Assembly: GCF_038502225.1 (NCBI RefSeq)
Contig: NW_027195536.1
Coordinates: forward strand, 86,001 to 150,000
Source: Cherax quadricarinatus
Lineage: Eukaryota > Arthropoda > Malacostraca > Decapoda > Parastacidae
Length of the DNA stretch: 64,000 nt
Direction: 5' to 3'
Shown here: piece by piece, positions 1 to 12,293 of the stretch
Layout of the letters: every line of letters starts with the position of its first letter
How positions within the stretch are numbered: the first letter of the stretch is position 1
Translations under genes and position numbers: made by a program
Notes under the pieces: generated by a model
What the model saw: the letters and a program-made list of their open reading frames with translations, nothing else
What the model was told of the DNA's origin: nothing
Database searches by the model: none

Positions 1-675
1 TCTCTCTTATTCCACTGCTCTCACCCTGGTTTTCATCTCCCTTATACCACTGCTCTCACCCTGGTTTTCATCTCCCTTATACCACTGCTCTCACCTAGGT
101 TTTCATCTCCCTTATACCACTGCTTTCACCCTGGTTTTCATCTCCCTTATACCACTACTCTCACCCTGGTTTTCATCTCCCTTATACCACTGCTCTCACC
201 CTGGTTTTCATCTCCCTTATACCACTGCTCTCACCCTGGTTTTCACCTCCCTTATACCACTGCTCTCACCCTGGTTTTCGTCTCCCTTATACCACTGCTC
301 TCACCCTGGTTTTCATCTCCCTTATACCACTACTCTCACCCTGGTTTTCATCTCCCTTATACCACTGCTCTCACCCTGGTTTTCATCTCCCTTATACCAC
401 TGCTCTCATCCTGGTTTTCATCTCCCTTATACCACTGCTCTCACCCTGGTTTTCATCTCCCTTATACCACTGCTCTCACCCTGGTTTTCATCTCCCTTAT
501 ACCACTGCTCTCACCCTGGTTTTCATCTCCCTTATACCACTGCTCTCATCCTGGTTTTCATCTCCCTTATACCACTGCTCTCACCCTGGTTTTCATCTCC
601 CTTATACCACTGCTCTCACCCTGGTTTTCATCTCCTTTATACCACTACTTTCACTCTGGTCTTCATCTCCCTACA
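1..675. repeat. 35-bp minisatellite array, about 19 copies
   Basis: A 35-bp unit containing CTCTCACCCTGG and TTATACCACTG repeats head to tail from the window edge. Units are nearly uniform, with single-base variants (for example CACCTAGG near 94 and CATCCTGG near 407). Copies decay after about 635, where the array gives way to a 20-bp array. No gene is seen. Confidence 0.95.
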
Positions 676-689
676 CTAGTGTCATCTTC

Positions 690-1413
690 ATACTGTTCTC
701 ATCTCTCTCACCATACTGTCATCTCTCTCACCATACTGTCATCTCTCTCACCATACTGTCATCTCTCTCACCATACTGTCATCTTTCTCACCATACTGTC
801 ATCTCTCTCACCATACTGTCATCTCTCTCACCATACTGTCATCTCTCTCACCACACTGTCATCTCTCTCACCGCATTGTCACCTCTTTCACCACACTGTC
901 ATCTCACTCACTTTCCTGTCATATACTTCACAATTCTTTCATCTCCTTCATACTGCTGTCACATCACTCACTTTTATATCGTCTCCTTCACCATGCTGTC
1001 ATCTCCCTCACAGTGTTGTCATCTCCCTCACAGTGTTGTCATCTCCCTCACAGTGCTGTCATCTCCCTCACAGTGCTGTCATCTCCCTCACAGTGCTGTC
1101 ATCTCCCTCACAGTGCTGTCATCTCCCTCACAGTGCTGTCATCTCCCTCACAGTGTTGTCATCTCCCTCGCAGTATTGTCATCTCCCTCACACTATTGTC
1201 ATCTCCCTCACAGTGCTGTCATCCCCCTCACAGTGTTGTCATCTCCCTCACAATATTGTCATCTCCCTCACAGTATTGTCATCTCCCTCACAGTGTTGTC
1301 ATCTCCCTCACAGTGTTGTCATCTTCCTCACAGTGTTGTCATCTCCCTCACAGTGTTGTCATCTCCCTCACAGTTCTGTCATATCCCTCACAGTGTTGTC
1401 ATCTCGCTCACAG
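690..1413. repeat. 20-bp minisatellite array with two subtypes
   Basis: A 20-bp unit repeats in phase. Units to about 900 carry CTCACCATACTGTCATCT; units from about 1000 carry CTCACAGTGTTGTCATCT, with a degenerate transition at 900-1000. Because 20 is not a multiple of three, all three frames stay open and give long Ser/His/Leu-rich translations, which are not genes. Confidence 0.95.
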
Positions 1414-1456
1414 TGAGGGAGATGACTGCTATCACGATCACCATGGTGATCGTGAT
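1399..1456. repeat. Two adjacent palindromes at an array junction
   Basis: At the end of the 20-bp array the unit is followed by its own inverted copy (about 1399-1427, centred on CTCACAGTGAG). A perfect 26-bp palindrome centred on CCATGG follows at 1431-1456. The next array begins within ten bases. Confidence 0.85.
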
Positions 1457-1460
1457 GACA

Positions 1461-3801
1461 GCAGGACCAAGATTGTCAATAAAGCAGGACCAAGGTTGTT
1501 AATAAAGCAGGACCAAGGGCTGTCAATAAAGCAGGACCAAGGTTGTCAATAAAGCAGGACCAAGGTTGTCAATAAAGCAGGACCAAGGTTGTCAATCAAG
1601 CAGGACCAAGGTTGTCAATAAAGCAGAACCAAGGTTATCAATAAAGCAGGACCAAGGTTGTCAATAAAGCAGGACCAAGGTTGTCAATAAAGCAGGACCA
1701 AGGTTGTCAATAAAGCAGGACCAAGGTTGTCAATAAAGCAGAACCAAGGTTATCAATAAAGCAGGACCAAGGCTGCCAATAAAGCAGGACCAAGGTTGTC
1801 AATAAAGCAGAACCAAGGTTATAAATAAAGCAGGACCAAGGCTGTCAATAAAGCAGGACCAAGGTTGTCAATAAAGCAGGACCAAGGTTGTCAATAAAGC
1901 AGAACCAAGGTTGTCAATAAAGCAGGACCAAGGTTGTCAAAGCAGGACCAAGGCTGTCAATAAAGCAGAACCAAGGTTGTCAATAAAGCAGGACCAAGGC
2001 TGTCAATATAGCAGGACCAAGGTTGTGAATAAAGCAGGACCAAGGTTGTCAATAAAGCAGGACCAAGGCTGTCAAAGCAGGACCAAGGCTGTCAATAAAG
2101 CAGGACCAAGGCTGTCAATAAAGCAGGAACAAGGTTGTCAATAAAGCAGGACCAAGGTTGTCAATAAAGCAGGACCAAGGCTGTCAATAAAGCAGAACCA
2201 AGGTTGTCAATAAAGCAGGACCAAGGCTGTCAATAAAGCAGGACCAAGGTTGTGAATAAAGCAGGACCAAGGTTGTGAATAAAGCAGGACCAAGGTTGTC
2301 AATAAAGCAGGACCAAGGTTGTGAATAAAGCAGGACCAAGGCTGTCAATAAAGCAGGACCAACGTTGTCAATAAAGCAGAAACAAGGTGTTCAATAAAGC
2401 AGGACCAAGGCTGTCAATAAAGGAGGACCAAGGTTGTGAATAAAGCAGGACCAAGGTTGTGAATAAAGCAGGACCAAGGCTGTCAATAAAGCAGGACCAA
2501 CGTTGTCAATAAAGCAGAAACAAGGTGTTCAATAAAGCAGGACCAAGGCTGTCAATAAAGGAGGACCAAGGTTGTGAATAAAGCAGGACCAAGGTTGTGA
2601 ATAAAGCAGGATCAAGGTTGTCAATAAAGCAGGACCAAGGCTGTCAATAAAGCAGGACCAAGCTTGTCAATAAAGCAGGACCAAGGCTGTCAATAAAGCA
2701 GAACCAAGGTTGTCAATAAAGCAGGACCAAGGCTGTCAATAAAGCTGGACCAAGGTTGTGAATAAAGCAGAACCAAGGTTGTGAATAAAGCAGGACCAAG
2801 GTTGTCAATAAAGCAGGACCAAGGCTGTCAATAAAGCAGGACCAAGGCTGTCAATAAAGCAGGACCAAGGCTGTCAATAAAGCAGGACCAAGGTTGTCAA
2901 TAAAGCAGGACCAAGGTTGTCAAAAAAGCAGGACCAAGGCTGTCAATAAAGCAGGACCAACGTTGTCAATAAGGCAGAAACAAGGTGTTCAATAAAGCAT
3001 GACCAAGGCTGTCAATAAAGCAGAACCAAGGTTGTGAATAAAGCAGGGCCAAAGTTGTGAATAAAGCAGGACCAAGGTTGTCAATAAAGCAGGACCAAGG
3101 CTGTCAATAAAGCAGGACCTAGGCTGTCAATAAAGCAGGACCAAGGTTGTCAATAAAGCAGGACCAAGGCTGTCAATAAAGCAGGACCAAGGTTGTCAAT
3201 AAAGCAGGACCAAGGCTGTCAATAAAGCAGGACCTAGGCTGTCAATAAAGCAGGACCAAGGTTGTCAATAAAGCAGAACCAATGTTGTCAATAAAGCAGG
3301 ACCAAGGTTGTCAATAAAGCACTACCAAGGCTGTCAATAAAGCAGAACCAAGGTTGTCAATAAAGCAAAACCAAGGTTGTCAATAAAGCAGGACCAAGGC
3401 TGTCAATAAAGCAGAACCAAGGTTGTGAATAAAGCAGGACCAAGGTTGTCAATAAAGCAGGACCAAGGTTGTCAATAAAGCAGGACCAAGGCTGTCAATA
3501 AGGCTGGACCAAGGTTGTCAATAAAGCAGGACCAAGGTTGTCAATAAAGCAGGACCAAGGTTGTCAATAAAGCAGGACCAAGGCTGTCAATAAAGCAGAA
3601 CCAAGGTTGTCAATAAAGCAAAACCAAGGTTGTCAATAAAGCAGGACCAAGGCTGTCAATAAAGCAGAACCAAGGTTGTGAATAAAGCAGGACCAAGGTT
3701 GTCAATAAAGCAGGACCAAGGTTGTCAATAAAGCAGGACCAAGGCTGTCAATAAGGCTGGACCAAGGTTGTCAATAAAGCAGGACCAAGGTTGTCAATAA
3801 A
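1461..3801. repeat. 23-bp minisatellite array, about 100 copies, with higher-order structure
   Basis: The unit GCAGGACCAAGG(T/C)TGTCAATAAA repeats about 100 times. Variants are ordered: a six-unit block (AACGTTG then AAACAAGGTGTTC then AAAGGAGGACC) recurs at a 138-bp spacing (2361 and 2499). A longer block ending in AAGGCTGGACC recurs at 253 bp (3501 and 3754). These are multiples of 23 and show segmental duplication inside the array. Confidence 0.95.
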
Positions 3802-3892
3802 GTTTCCTAAACTTCCCATTAGTTATTTTTCACAATCAATAACTCTGGACTAATTTACTATTATTTTTCAGTATTTATTTTGGTGTTACTGA

Positions 3893-4057
3893 TTATTATT
3901 ATTATAATCAAGGGGGAAGCGCTAAACCCGGAGGATTATACAGCGCCTGGGGGGGGGATGTGGAAGGCATTCAGGCTTAATTCGTGGAACTGGAGCACAG
4001 ATCCAATTCCCTAAATCAAGAGCCCCTCACCAACATCGAGGAACCTTCCTTGAGGGG
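3893..4057 (-). mobile_element. SINE-like element with 13-bp target-site duplication
   Basis: A 165-bp segment containing GAAGCGCTAAACCCGG and ATACAGCGCCTGG is flanked by the exact 13-bp repeat TTGGTGTTACTGA at 3880-3892 and 4058-4070. An ATT run lies at the left end, so read on the minus strand the element ends in an AAT-rich tail, as a SINE would. I do not recognise a tRNA head. The sequence resembles a dispersed decapod repeat I have seen before, but the family name is not known to me. Confidence 0.75.
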
Positions 4058-4070
4058 TTGGTGTTACTGA

Positions 4071-4563
4071 GAGGCTGAACTCTGAGAGCCATCGCACTAC
4101 CTCACACAAACAGTACAGTTTTCTTGAATCATTTCTCCCTTTTAACTTCAGAATCATTTCTTCTAACAGTTACTGATAAAAAAGGAAGCAAACAGTATTC
4201 GCCATCAGTACAGGCACCAGAAATATTTTTGGTGATACAAAAAAATTTGAAACTAGTGATCTCGACTTGAATATCTTGACGATATTAGCGCCCATCTTCT
4301 CCATCATGCTATCAGTCTCCCTGATTAATGGAAGTTTTAAAACCCACGTCAGACGTAAGATGGTCAAAACTTTAAGATGGAGGAACCAGTGGAAGTTTAA
4401 TAAAAATATATAGTGGACAACATGTCAATGTGTTAACTAGGGACCGCTTATGGTAAACTCTACTTACTAAAGTAACCAATCAAGAATGATAGAAAAGCAA
4501 AATATGATTTGAAATGAAATAAAAACGAAGCAGTAAGCGATAGAATTTTAGTAAAATAATGGA

Positions 4564-4612
<49 letters not shown>

Positions 4613-5008
4613 GAAAATCTAATGATCATTCAAAGTATCCAGTTACCGACAACAGCAGTAAAAGATCCAACCATGACGACATTATTTCTTCCTTCCATTA
4701 AATATATTTCTGCAATATTCTCTTTAATTAACAGACTTATGTCTGTTAATAATAATAAGAAAAAAAACGAATTCTAGTGATCACTGCAAATATCACCAAC
4801 TTATAACTATAAAAAGGAAGACGTTCATAAATGTGATCTCTAACTGATGATCCTGACGACACAGAAGTTAACCTCACTGTCACGATAATAATCTTCTTGG
4901 TTAATAAAGCTCGAAAATTAACATATACCTGCACGTCAGGTGGTGGCCAATACGCTGCTTCATGGTAACCGTAAACATTTAATAAACTCTTAAGGTATCA
5001 CCGAGATT
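4071..5008. other. AT-rich stretch without a recognised gene
   Basis: I see no convincing coding sequence. It contains an (AAT)n microsatellite at about 4562-4609 and otherwise unique AT-rich sequence. Confidence 0.6.
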
Positions 5009-5021
5009 AATATTGATATTG

Positions 5022-5126
5022 AGATTAAGACACATGTGCAACATCTGGGTATCTACAATAAAGATACCCAGATGTTGCACATGTGTCTTAATCTCATCTT
5101 GTCGGTATTATATACCATTCGTACAC
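5022..5126 (+). mobile_element. Short snap-back element with 13-bp TSD
   Basis: Arms containing AAGACACATGTGCAACATC and its reverse complement face each other across a few bases, followed by a tail TTGTCGGTATTATATACC. The exact 13-bp direct repeat AATATTGATATTG flanks it at 5009-5021 and 5127-5139. The right arm begins at AATAAAGATACC, the point just downstream of the hammerhead-like motif in the larger relative at 8538-8880, so this copy looks truncated past the ribozyme. The tail folds as GGTAT-TAT-ATACC. Confidence 0.8.
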
Positions 5127-5275
5127 AATATTGATATTGGGATTTATCCAGCTGGCTCAGCTACATGTACAAGGATATCTACTAGTGGAAGGATAACTAA
5201 TGGTGAATGGATAATTTTGTGATACACTGGAAGGATAACTCTTGGAACGATAAATACTGCAAATAAAACTTTATT

Positions 5276-5277
5276 AT

Positions 5278-5352
<75 letters not shown>
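5276..5352. repeat. (TA)n microsatellite
   Basis: An uninterrupted TA run preceded by TTATTATTAT. It forms the tail of the tRNA-derived SINE head at 5353-5440 read on the minus strand. Confidence 0.95.
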
Positions 5353-5354
<2 letters not shown>

Positions 5355-5440
5355 AACACTGATCTCTGGCTGAAGGAGACTTGAACCTACGAACCTTAGG
5401 ACAAAGTACGCAGTGCTTTACCAATCTACCCACACTGGAC
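5353..5440 (-). mobile_element. tRNA-derived SINE head (inverted partner of 5558-5660)
   Basis: Read on the minus strand it has an A-box-like TGGGTAGATTGGTAAAGCAC and a B-box-like GTAGGTTCAAGTCTCC, spaced as in a tRNA, then CAGCCAGAGATCAGTGTTTG leading into a TA run. The clover-leaf is too degenerate for a working tRNA. A second copy in opposite orientation lies about 120 bp away. Confidence 0.65.
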
Positions 5441-5557
5441 AATACCTTGGAGTCCAGCTTGCGCTACACGTTGATCCAAGGCAGCCAGCTTTCAGGGAGA
5501 AGGCTTACAGCTTTTCATCTCATCCCCTGTATGCATCAGCCTTACTAGAGATTTTAA

Positions 5558-5660
5558 CAATGCAAGTGTGGGTAGATTGGTAAAGCACTGCGTTCCTTGT
5601 CCTAAGGTTTGTAGGTTCGAGTCTCATTCAGCCAGAGATCAGTGTTTGTGTATATTTCGC
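5558..5660 (+). mobile_element. tRNA-derived SINE head (inverted partner of 5353-5440)
   Basis: It has the same A-box-like and B-box-like (GTAGGTTCGAGTCTC) segments as the inverted copy to its left, again running into a TA microsatellite. The two could form a long hairpin around about 5440-5558. Confidence 0.65.
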
Positions 5661-5679
5661 CTGCTCTCGCAAATTCCTT

Positions 5680-7499
<1,820 letters not shown>

Positions 7500-7500
<1 letters not shown>

Positions 7501-7710
7501 ACTATCATATCTGCGAGAATACAAGAACATAAGAATGGAGGAACACTGCAGAAGGCCTACTGGTCCATACAAGGCAGGTCCTTATCAAAGCCACAACTAC
7601 CCAAAGCTACCCAAGAATTTACTCCCATAAGCACGACACCAATCAAACCCAGCCCCTCCCACTCATATATTTGTCCAGTTTCCTTTTAAGGTGAAGGCGG
7701 TGATTCATGA
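7500..7710 (-). mobile_element. LINE 3'-end fragment (AAGAACATAAGAA family)
   Basis: It begins with AAGAACATAAGAATGGAGG and ACACTGCAGAAGGCCTACTGG, the same 3' untranslated block seen at 46371-46470 and, inverted, at 32040-32150. The remainder is a degraded 3' coding end on the minus strand. Confidence 0.6.
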
Positions 7711-8523
7711 AGTTCCAGGAAGACCCAGAAGATTAGTTCTTTCCAATAGGATCATGGACACTGGAAGCATGGGGTTTAATTCTTTAAGGATCCAAAGAAC
7801 TTAAACGAAACTAGCCATCAAATATATTCTCCTGTGTAGCAAATACAATGTGAATGTTTTCAAGGCTGACGTAGGATTTTATAATACGTATTATAATTAT
7901 TTTCATTTTTGCATTTAAGAAGTTATTATAAACAATTTGCTTTCTGAGAAACCTCTTATGTGATAAAGACAGAGCACTAACATGCAATGTAATGGTAATG
8001 TATTATAAACTAGAGTAACTTTTGGAATAAAAATTTCAAAGTTACTAAAAAATATATAAATGGTACAACTTTTGCTAAAAAGTTGTTACACTTATTTTAA
8101 TCAGAGAAAGAGAGTTACCACATAATACTAACAGTGAGCATTATTATAGTGTACAAGAAGCTTTTGACTTTGTCTACATTGATCTAGTGGTATATACAGT
8201 ATTAGGGACTGAAAACTTCAAAATGTTTTAAAGGTTGAAGGAAGGAAGACCTACTTACCTAGCTCTCTCTCTCTCTCTCATACTTTTCCAGTTCTCGATT
8301 ATGCCCAGTTTTAACGTCTCCAATATCAGACAGAAGCCAGTTGCTGCGCAAGCGAAATGTTTCAACAAACACATTCATAGTTTACCTATGAAGGAAACTC
8401 CAGTAGACTAGCCTCCTCATGGACACCAGTAAAGATATACATATTTTTTTCCACAAGAGAATTCTGTTGGTCAGTTAAACCACATCTTCCACGTACACAA
8501 CCCATCTATCTCCATATCCCCAA
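7711..8523. other. AT-rich stretch without a recognised gene
   Basis: No open frame of note, no repeat family recognised. A short (TC)n run lies near 8263-8278. Confidence 0.5.
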
Positions 8524-8576
8524 CAAGGCGAAGTATGTAAGGTAAGACACATATGCAACAGTTAGGTATCTTTATT

Positions 8577-8615
8577 TCGAAACGTTTCGCCTACACAGTA
8601 GGCTTCTTCAGTCGA
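8577..8615 (-). ncRNA. Hammerhead-like ribozyme motif, left arm
   Basis: This is the reverse-complement partner of 8770-8808, with the same scaffold in the same order: UCGA, CUGAAGA, a 6-bp stem II closed by UGU, GAAAC, GUU, UCGA. Confidence 0.5.
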
Positions 8616-8769
8616 GTACAGAAAAGTTGATAGAAGCAGAAGATATTGTTTCATACTATGGAACAATGCTCTTCTCCAGACTGAGGGACTGACCACCTCA
8701 AAACTTTAAGGGTGATGGACTGATTACATCGTCTTCAAGTATCTTCTGCTTCTATCAACTTTTCTGAAC

Positions 8770-8808
8770 TCGACTGAAGAAGCCTACTGTGTAGGCGAAA
8801 CGTTTCGA
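8770..8808 (+). ncRNA. Hammerhead-like ribozyme motif, right arm
   Basis: In order: UCGA (stem I), CUGAAGA (fits the CUGANGA core), one A, stem II GCCUAC-UGU-GUAGGC, GAAAC, GUU, UCGA closing stem I. Stem III would be only AC/GU, typical of minimal type I hammerheads that work as dimers. The predicted cleavage is after the last U of GUU (8804). The single extra A between the CUGANGA box and stem II departs from the textbook core, so activity is uncertain. Confidence 0.55.
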
Positions 8809-8894
8809 AATAAAGATACCTAACTGTTGCATATGTGTCTTACCTTACAACCTGTCGGTATTTTATACCATTTTAATGTTCAAGGCGAAGTATG

Positions 8895-9710
8895 CAAAAC
8901 AGCCACGATAAAAAAAATGGAGGATGCCAGCATATTCCTTCTCCACATTCCTACATGTTCTGCAAAAATTGAAAATCAGTTAAAAATGTGAGGAATTGCC
9001 ACTGAAATTATGCCTCTTTTGTCTTTAGAATGAATCAAAATGCCCCATAATGGAGGTTATTTCTGGTTCTTTGGTTTAACATCGTTGGTGTTTGTTCATG
9101 CTAGAATAATATGTCCTTTGCTACTATATTAAAAAAAAAATTCACTAAATGTTTACAATGTTTACGAAAACTTCAAGTAGTGAACAACGTAACTTCCCCG
9201 TCCACACGATATTCCACAACTTCACTAAGTACGCGGATAATGAAGATTAATTGATAACCTCTGCTGCTAGAGCTGTTTTTACTTAACTAGAAGTATATAA
9301 TTAACAATCGAATTTTTTTTTTAAGCTTCTCAATATCGCTTTTCGTGAAGATGAAATGTGGCTGAATTTTCATTGCAAAATAATCCTAAAAATTCTTTTA
9401 TTTGTTCATAAAGAATTCTAAATGACTATTCAATTTATATTTTAGGCTTTGAAAGCTGCAAATAACAACCGTCAAGCTAAAATCATTTATGACTAAAATG
9501 ACAGAAAATATTTTCCCAGGAATACGTCAGCTGGTTAAATAACATTTCCACTTAACTCATCACATAAGTCGCTAATACAGAAATTCACTGCTTATTGCTA
9601 CACTGTTGTCAGTCATCACTTACATTAATATTAAATCTGTACAAGTCATACACATGAAAGCAATGTTTGATATTTTTATCTTAGGTCAAAAATGTCTCAG
9701 TTCTTTTCCC
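8895..9710. other. AT-rich stretch without a recognised gene
   Basis: No coding sequence or repeat family is recognised; short poly-A and poly-T runs occur. Confidence 0.5.
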
Positions 9711-10750
9711 ACCCACAACAGTGCCAGGTTCCCGCCCACAACAGTGCCAGGTTCCCGCCCACAACAGTGCCAGGTTTCCGCCACAACAATGCCAGGTTCC
9801 CGCCCACAACAGTGCCAGGTTCCCGCCCACAACAATGCCAGGTTCCCGCCCACAACAGTGCCAGGTTTCCGCCACAACAATGCCAGGTTCCCGCCCACAA
9901 CAGTGCCAGGTTCCCGCCACAATAGTGCCAGGTTTCCGCCACAACAGTGCCAGCTTTCCGCCACAACAATGCCAGGTCCCCGCCCACAACAGTGCCAGGT
10001 TTCCGCCAAAACAGTGCCAGGTTTCCGCCACAACAGTGCCAGGTTCCCGGCCACAACAATGCCAGGTCCCCACCCACAACAGTGCCAGGTTTCCTCCACA
10101 ACAGTGCCAGGTTCCCGCCACAACAGTGCCAGGTTTCCGCCACAACAGTGCCAGGTTCCCGCCACAACAGTGCCAGGTTCCCGGCACAACAGTGCCAGGT
10201 TCTCAGCACAACAGTGCCAGGTTCCCGCCACAACAGTGCCAGGTTCCCGCCACAACAGTGCCAGGTTCCCGCCACAACAGTGCCAGGTTTCCGCCACAAC
10301 AGTGCCAGGTTCCCGCCACAACAGTGCCAGGTTCCCGGCACAACAGTGCCAGGTTCTCAGCACAACAGTGCCAGGTTCCCGCCACAACAGTGCCAGGTTC
10401 CCTGCACAATAGTGCCAGGCTCCCGGCCACAACAGTGCCAGGTTCCCGGTCACAATAGTGCCAGGTTCCCGCCACAACAGTGCCAGGTTCCCAGCACAAC
10501 AGTGCCAGGTTCCCGCCACAACAGTGCCAGGTTCCCGGCCACAACAATGCCAGGTCCCCGCCCACAACAGTGCCAGGTTCCCGCCACAACAGTGCCAGGT
10601 TCCCGCCACAACAGTGCCAGGTTCCCGCCACAACAGTGCCAGGTTCCCGCCCACAGCAGTGCCAGGTTCCCGCCACAACAGTGCCAGGTTCCCAGCACAA
10701 CAGTGCCAGGTTCCCGCCACAACATTGCCAGGTTCCCGGCCACAACAATG
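9711..10750. repeat. 22/23-bp minisatellite array, about 46 copies
   Basis: Units read CAGGTTCCCGCCACAACAGT plus GC, with a one-base length variant (CGCCCACAAC) that mixes 22- and 23-bp units. Units near 10180-10400 repeat as a block with the variants GGCACAAC and TCTCAGCACAAC. The array stays open in several frames on both strands and gives long Cys/Trp or Pro/Gln-rich translations, which are artefacts. It ends exactly where a LINE RT fragment begins. Confidence 0.95.
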
Positions 10751-12071
10751 CCGCAGGGAAGTGTCCTTGGACACCTGCTCTTCCTCATTTACATCAATGA
10801 TCTTCCAAACATATCCCAACACCTGAAACCCATTCTCTTTGCTGACGACACGACTTATGTCATCTCCCACCCTAATCTTGCTACCCTCAACACCATTGTT
10901 AACGAGGAGCTGCTCAAAATATCGACTTGGATGACAGCAAATAAACTTGCACTTAACACTGGCAAAACCTACTATATTATGTTTGATAGCAGAGCAGGTG
11001 CTGCGCAACTTAACATTAAGATCGACAACACTCTAATTGCCAGACATAATGAGGGTAAATTCCTTGTCCTATACCTCGACAACAACCTAAATTTCAGCAC
11101 CCATATCCAACACATAACAAAAAAAGTATTCAAAACGGTGGGGATCCTCTCCAAGATATGATACTACGTGCCGCAAACCGCCCTTCTCACACTATACCAT
11201 TCACTTATATATCCATACCTCACCTATGCTATCTGTGCTTGGGGTTCAACTGCAGCAACACACCTAAAGCCAATAATAACCCAACAAAAAGCCGCAGTAA
11301 GAATAATCACTAAATCCCATCCCTGGCAACACCCCCCCCCCACTCTTCATAGATCTAAATGTACTCAGTGTTCAGAACATCCACACTTACTACTGTGCAA
11401 TCTATATCTACAGAACCTTAAATTCCAGAATTCACCTCGACTTAAAATGCTTTCTTGATAGTTGTGACAGGATCCACAGGCATAACACCAAACACAAACA
11501 TCTCTATGACATTCCCCGCGTTCAACTAAACCTTCACAAAAATTCAATGTATTTCAAAGGACCTAAAATCTGGAACACCCTACCTGAAAACTCTAGAACT
11601 GCAGACACATTCATCACTTTCAAAACTACAGTTAGAAAACATCTTATCTCCCTGATCCACCCCGACAACTAACTACATGATAACCACCTGGTGGTTCACA
11701 ATTACACTCACTCACCCACTGACTATAAACCCAGAAATACTAATCTTAATCTTAAAATAATAAATCCTAACTAGTCATAGGTTTGCCTATGATACTCCAA
11801 TATAGACACCTTGTATTGTGGGAAAACAAAAGCATTCACATTGCTAAACTCACAAATTATGATGTAGTCACTTAGCCTTAATACCATAATCTGTAAGGAT
11901 TTAATGTTAAGAATTAATCTAAGTCTGCTCGAAATGCCTAGCCATGCTAGGTGTCCTAGTGGCCCCCTCTGTAATTACTATTTTATAGCATGTAAACCAC
12001 ACAATACCCAAAACCTGTAAACCCCACATTGTAACCTTTATAGAGAATAAACTTGAATTGCATTGAATTGA
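10750..12071 (+). pseudogene. 5'-truncated LINE (RT palm to 3' tail), broken
   Basis: The sequence starts inside the reverse transcriptase at PQGSVLG (palm motif B, about 10751), followed by LFLIYINDLP and the catalytic LFADDTTY box (about 10838-10861). It then runs through the thumb and C-terminal region (YHSLIYPYLTYAICAWG). A TGA stop interrupts it near 11159, where a basic residue is expected. A run of C at about 11330-11341 accompanies a frameshift; later pieces such as GPKIWNTLPEN near 11560 lie in another frame. A 3' untranslated region of about 400 bp ends in an ATTGAATTG-type tail at about 12050-12071. It is a CR1/L2-like non-LTR element; the clade is not certain. Confidence 0.8.
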
Positions 12072-12293
12072 CAGTGTCACTAAACTGCTGAGTGTCACTA
12101 AACTACTGACAGTGTCACTAAACTACTGACAGTGTCACTAAACTGCTGACAGTGTCACTAAACTACTGACAGTGTCACTAAACTACTGACAGTGTCACTA
12201 AACTGCTGACAGTGTCACTAAACTGCTGACAGTGTCACTAAACTGCTGACAGTGTCACTAAACTGCTGACAGTGTCACTAAACTACTGACAGA
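12072..12293. repeat. 20-bp minisatellite array
   Basis: The unit ACAGTGTCACTAAACTGCTG (or ACTACTG) repeats about 11 times directly after the LINE tail. The same unit resumes at about 12656-12712, so the intervening 12294-12655 appears inserted into the array. Confidence 0.95.

Larger units (their letters stand above)
8538..8880 (+). mobile_element. Snap-back retroelement with hammerhead-like motifs and 14-bp TSD
   Basis: The exact 14-bp repeat CAAGGCGAAGTATG flanks the element at 8524-8537 and 8881-8894. Two arms of about 107 bp (8538-8643 and about 8744-8847) are near-perfect reverse complements, separated by a unique centre containing GGGTGATGGACTGATTACA. Beyond the right arm is a tail of about 33 nt, CAACCTGTCGGTATTTTATA plus CCATTTTAATGTT, with a GGTAT-TTT-ATACC hairpin. 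Each arm carries a hammerhead-like motif, so one faces each strand. No protein is encoded, so it must be non-autonomous. The structure suggests a self-primed (snap-back) or dimeric retrotransposition intermediate. Penelope-like elements and animal retrozymes are the nearest known comparison. Confidence 0.8.

Noticed and set aside
679..1552. Overlapping Ser/His/Leu-rich open frames
   Set aside because: The 20-bp unit lacks stops in all frames; no gene features.
9686..11008. Long minus-strand open frame rich in Cys/Trp/His, and plus-strand Pro/Gln-rich frames
   Set aside because: They are translations of the 22/23-bp minisatellite, open in several frames on both strands; no start context or domain.
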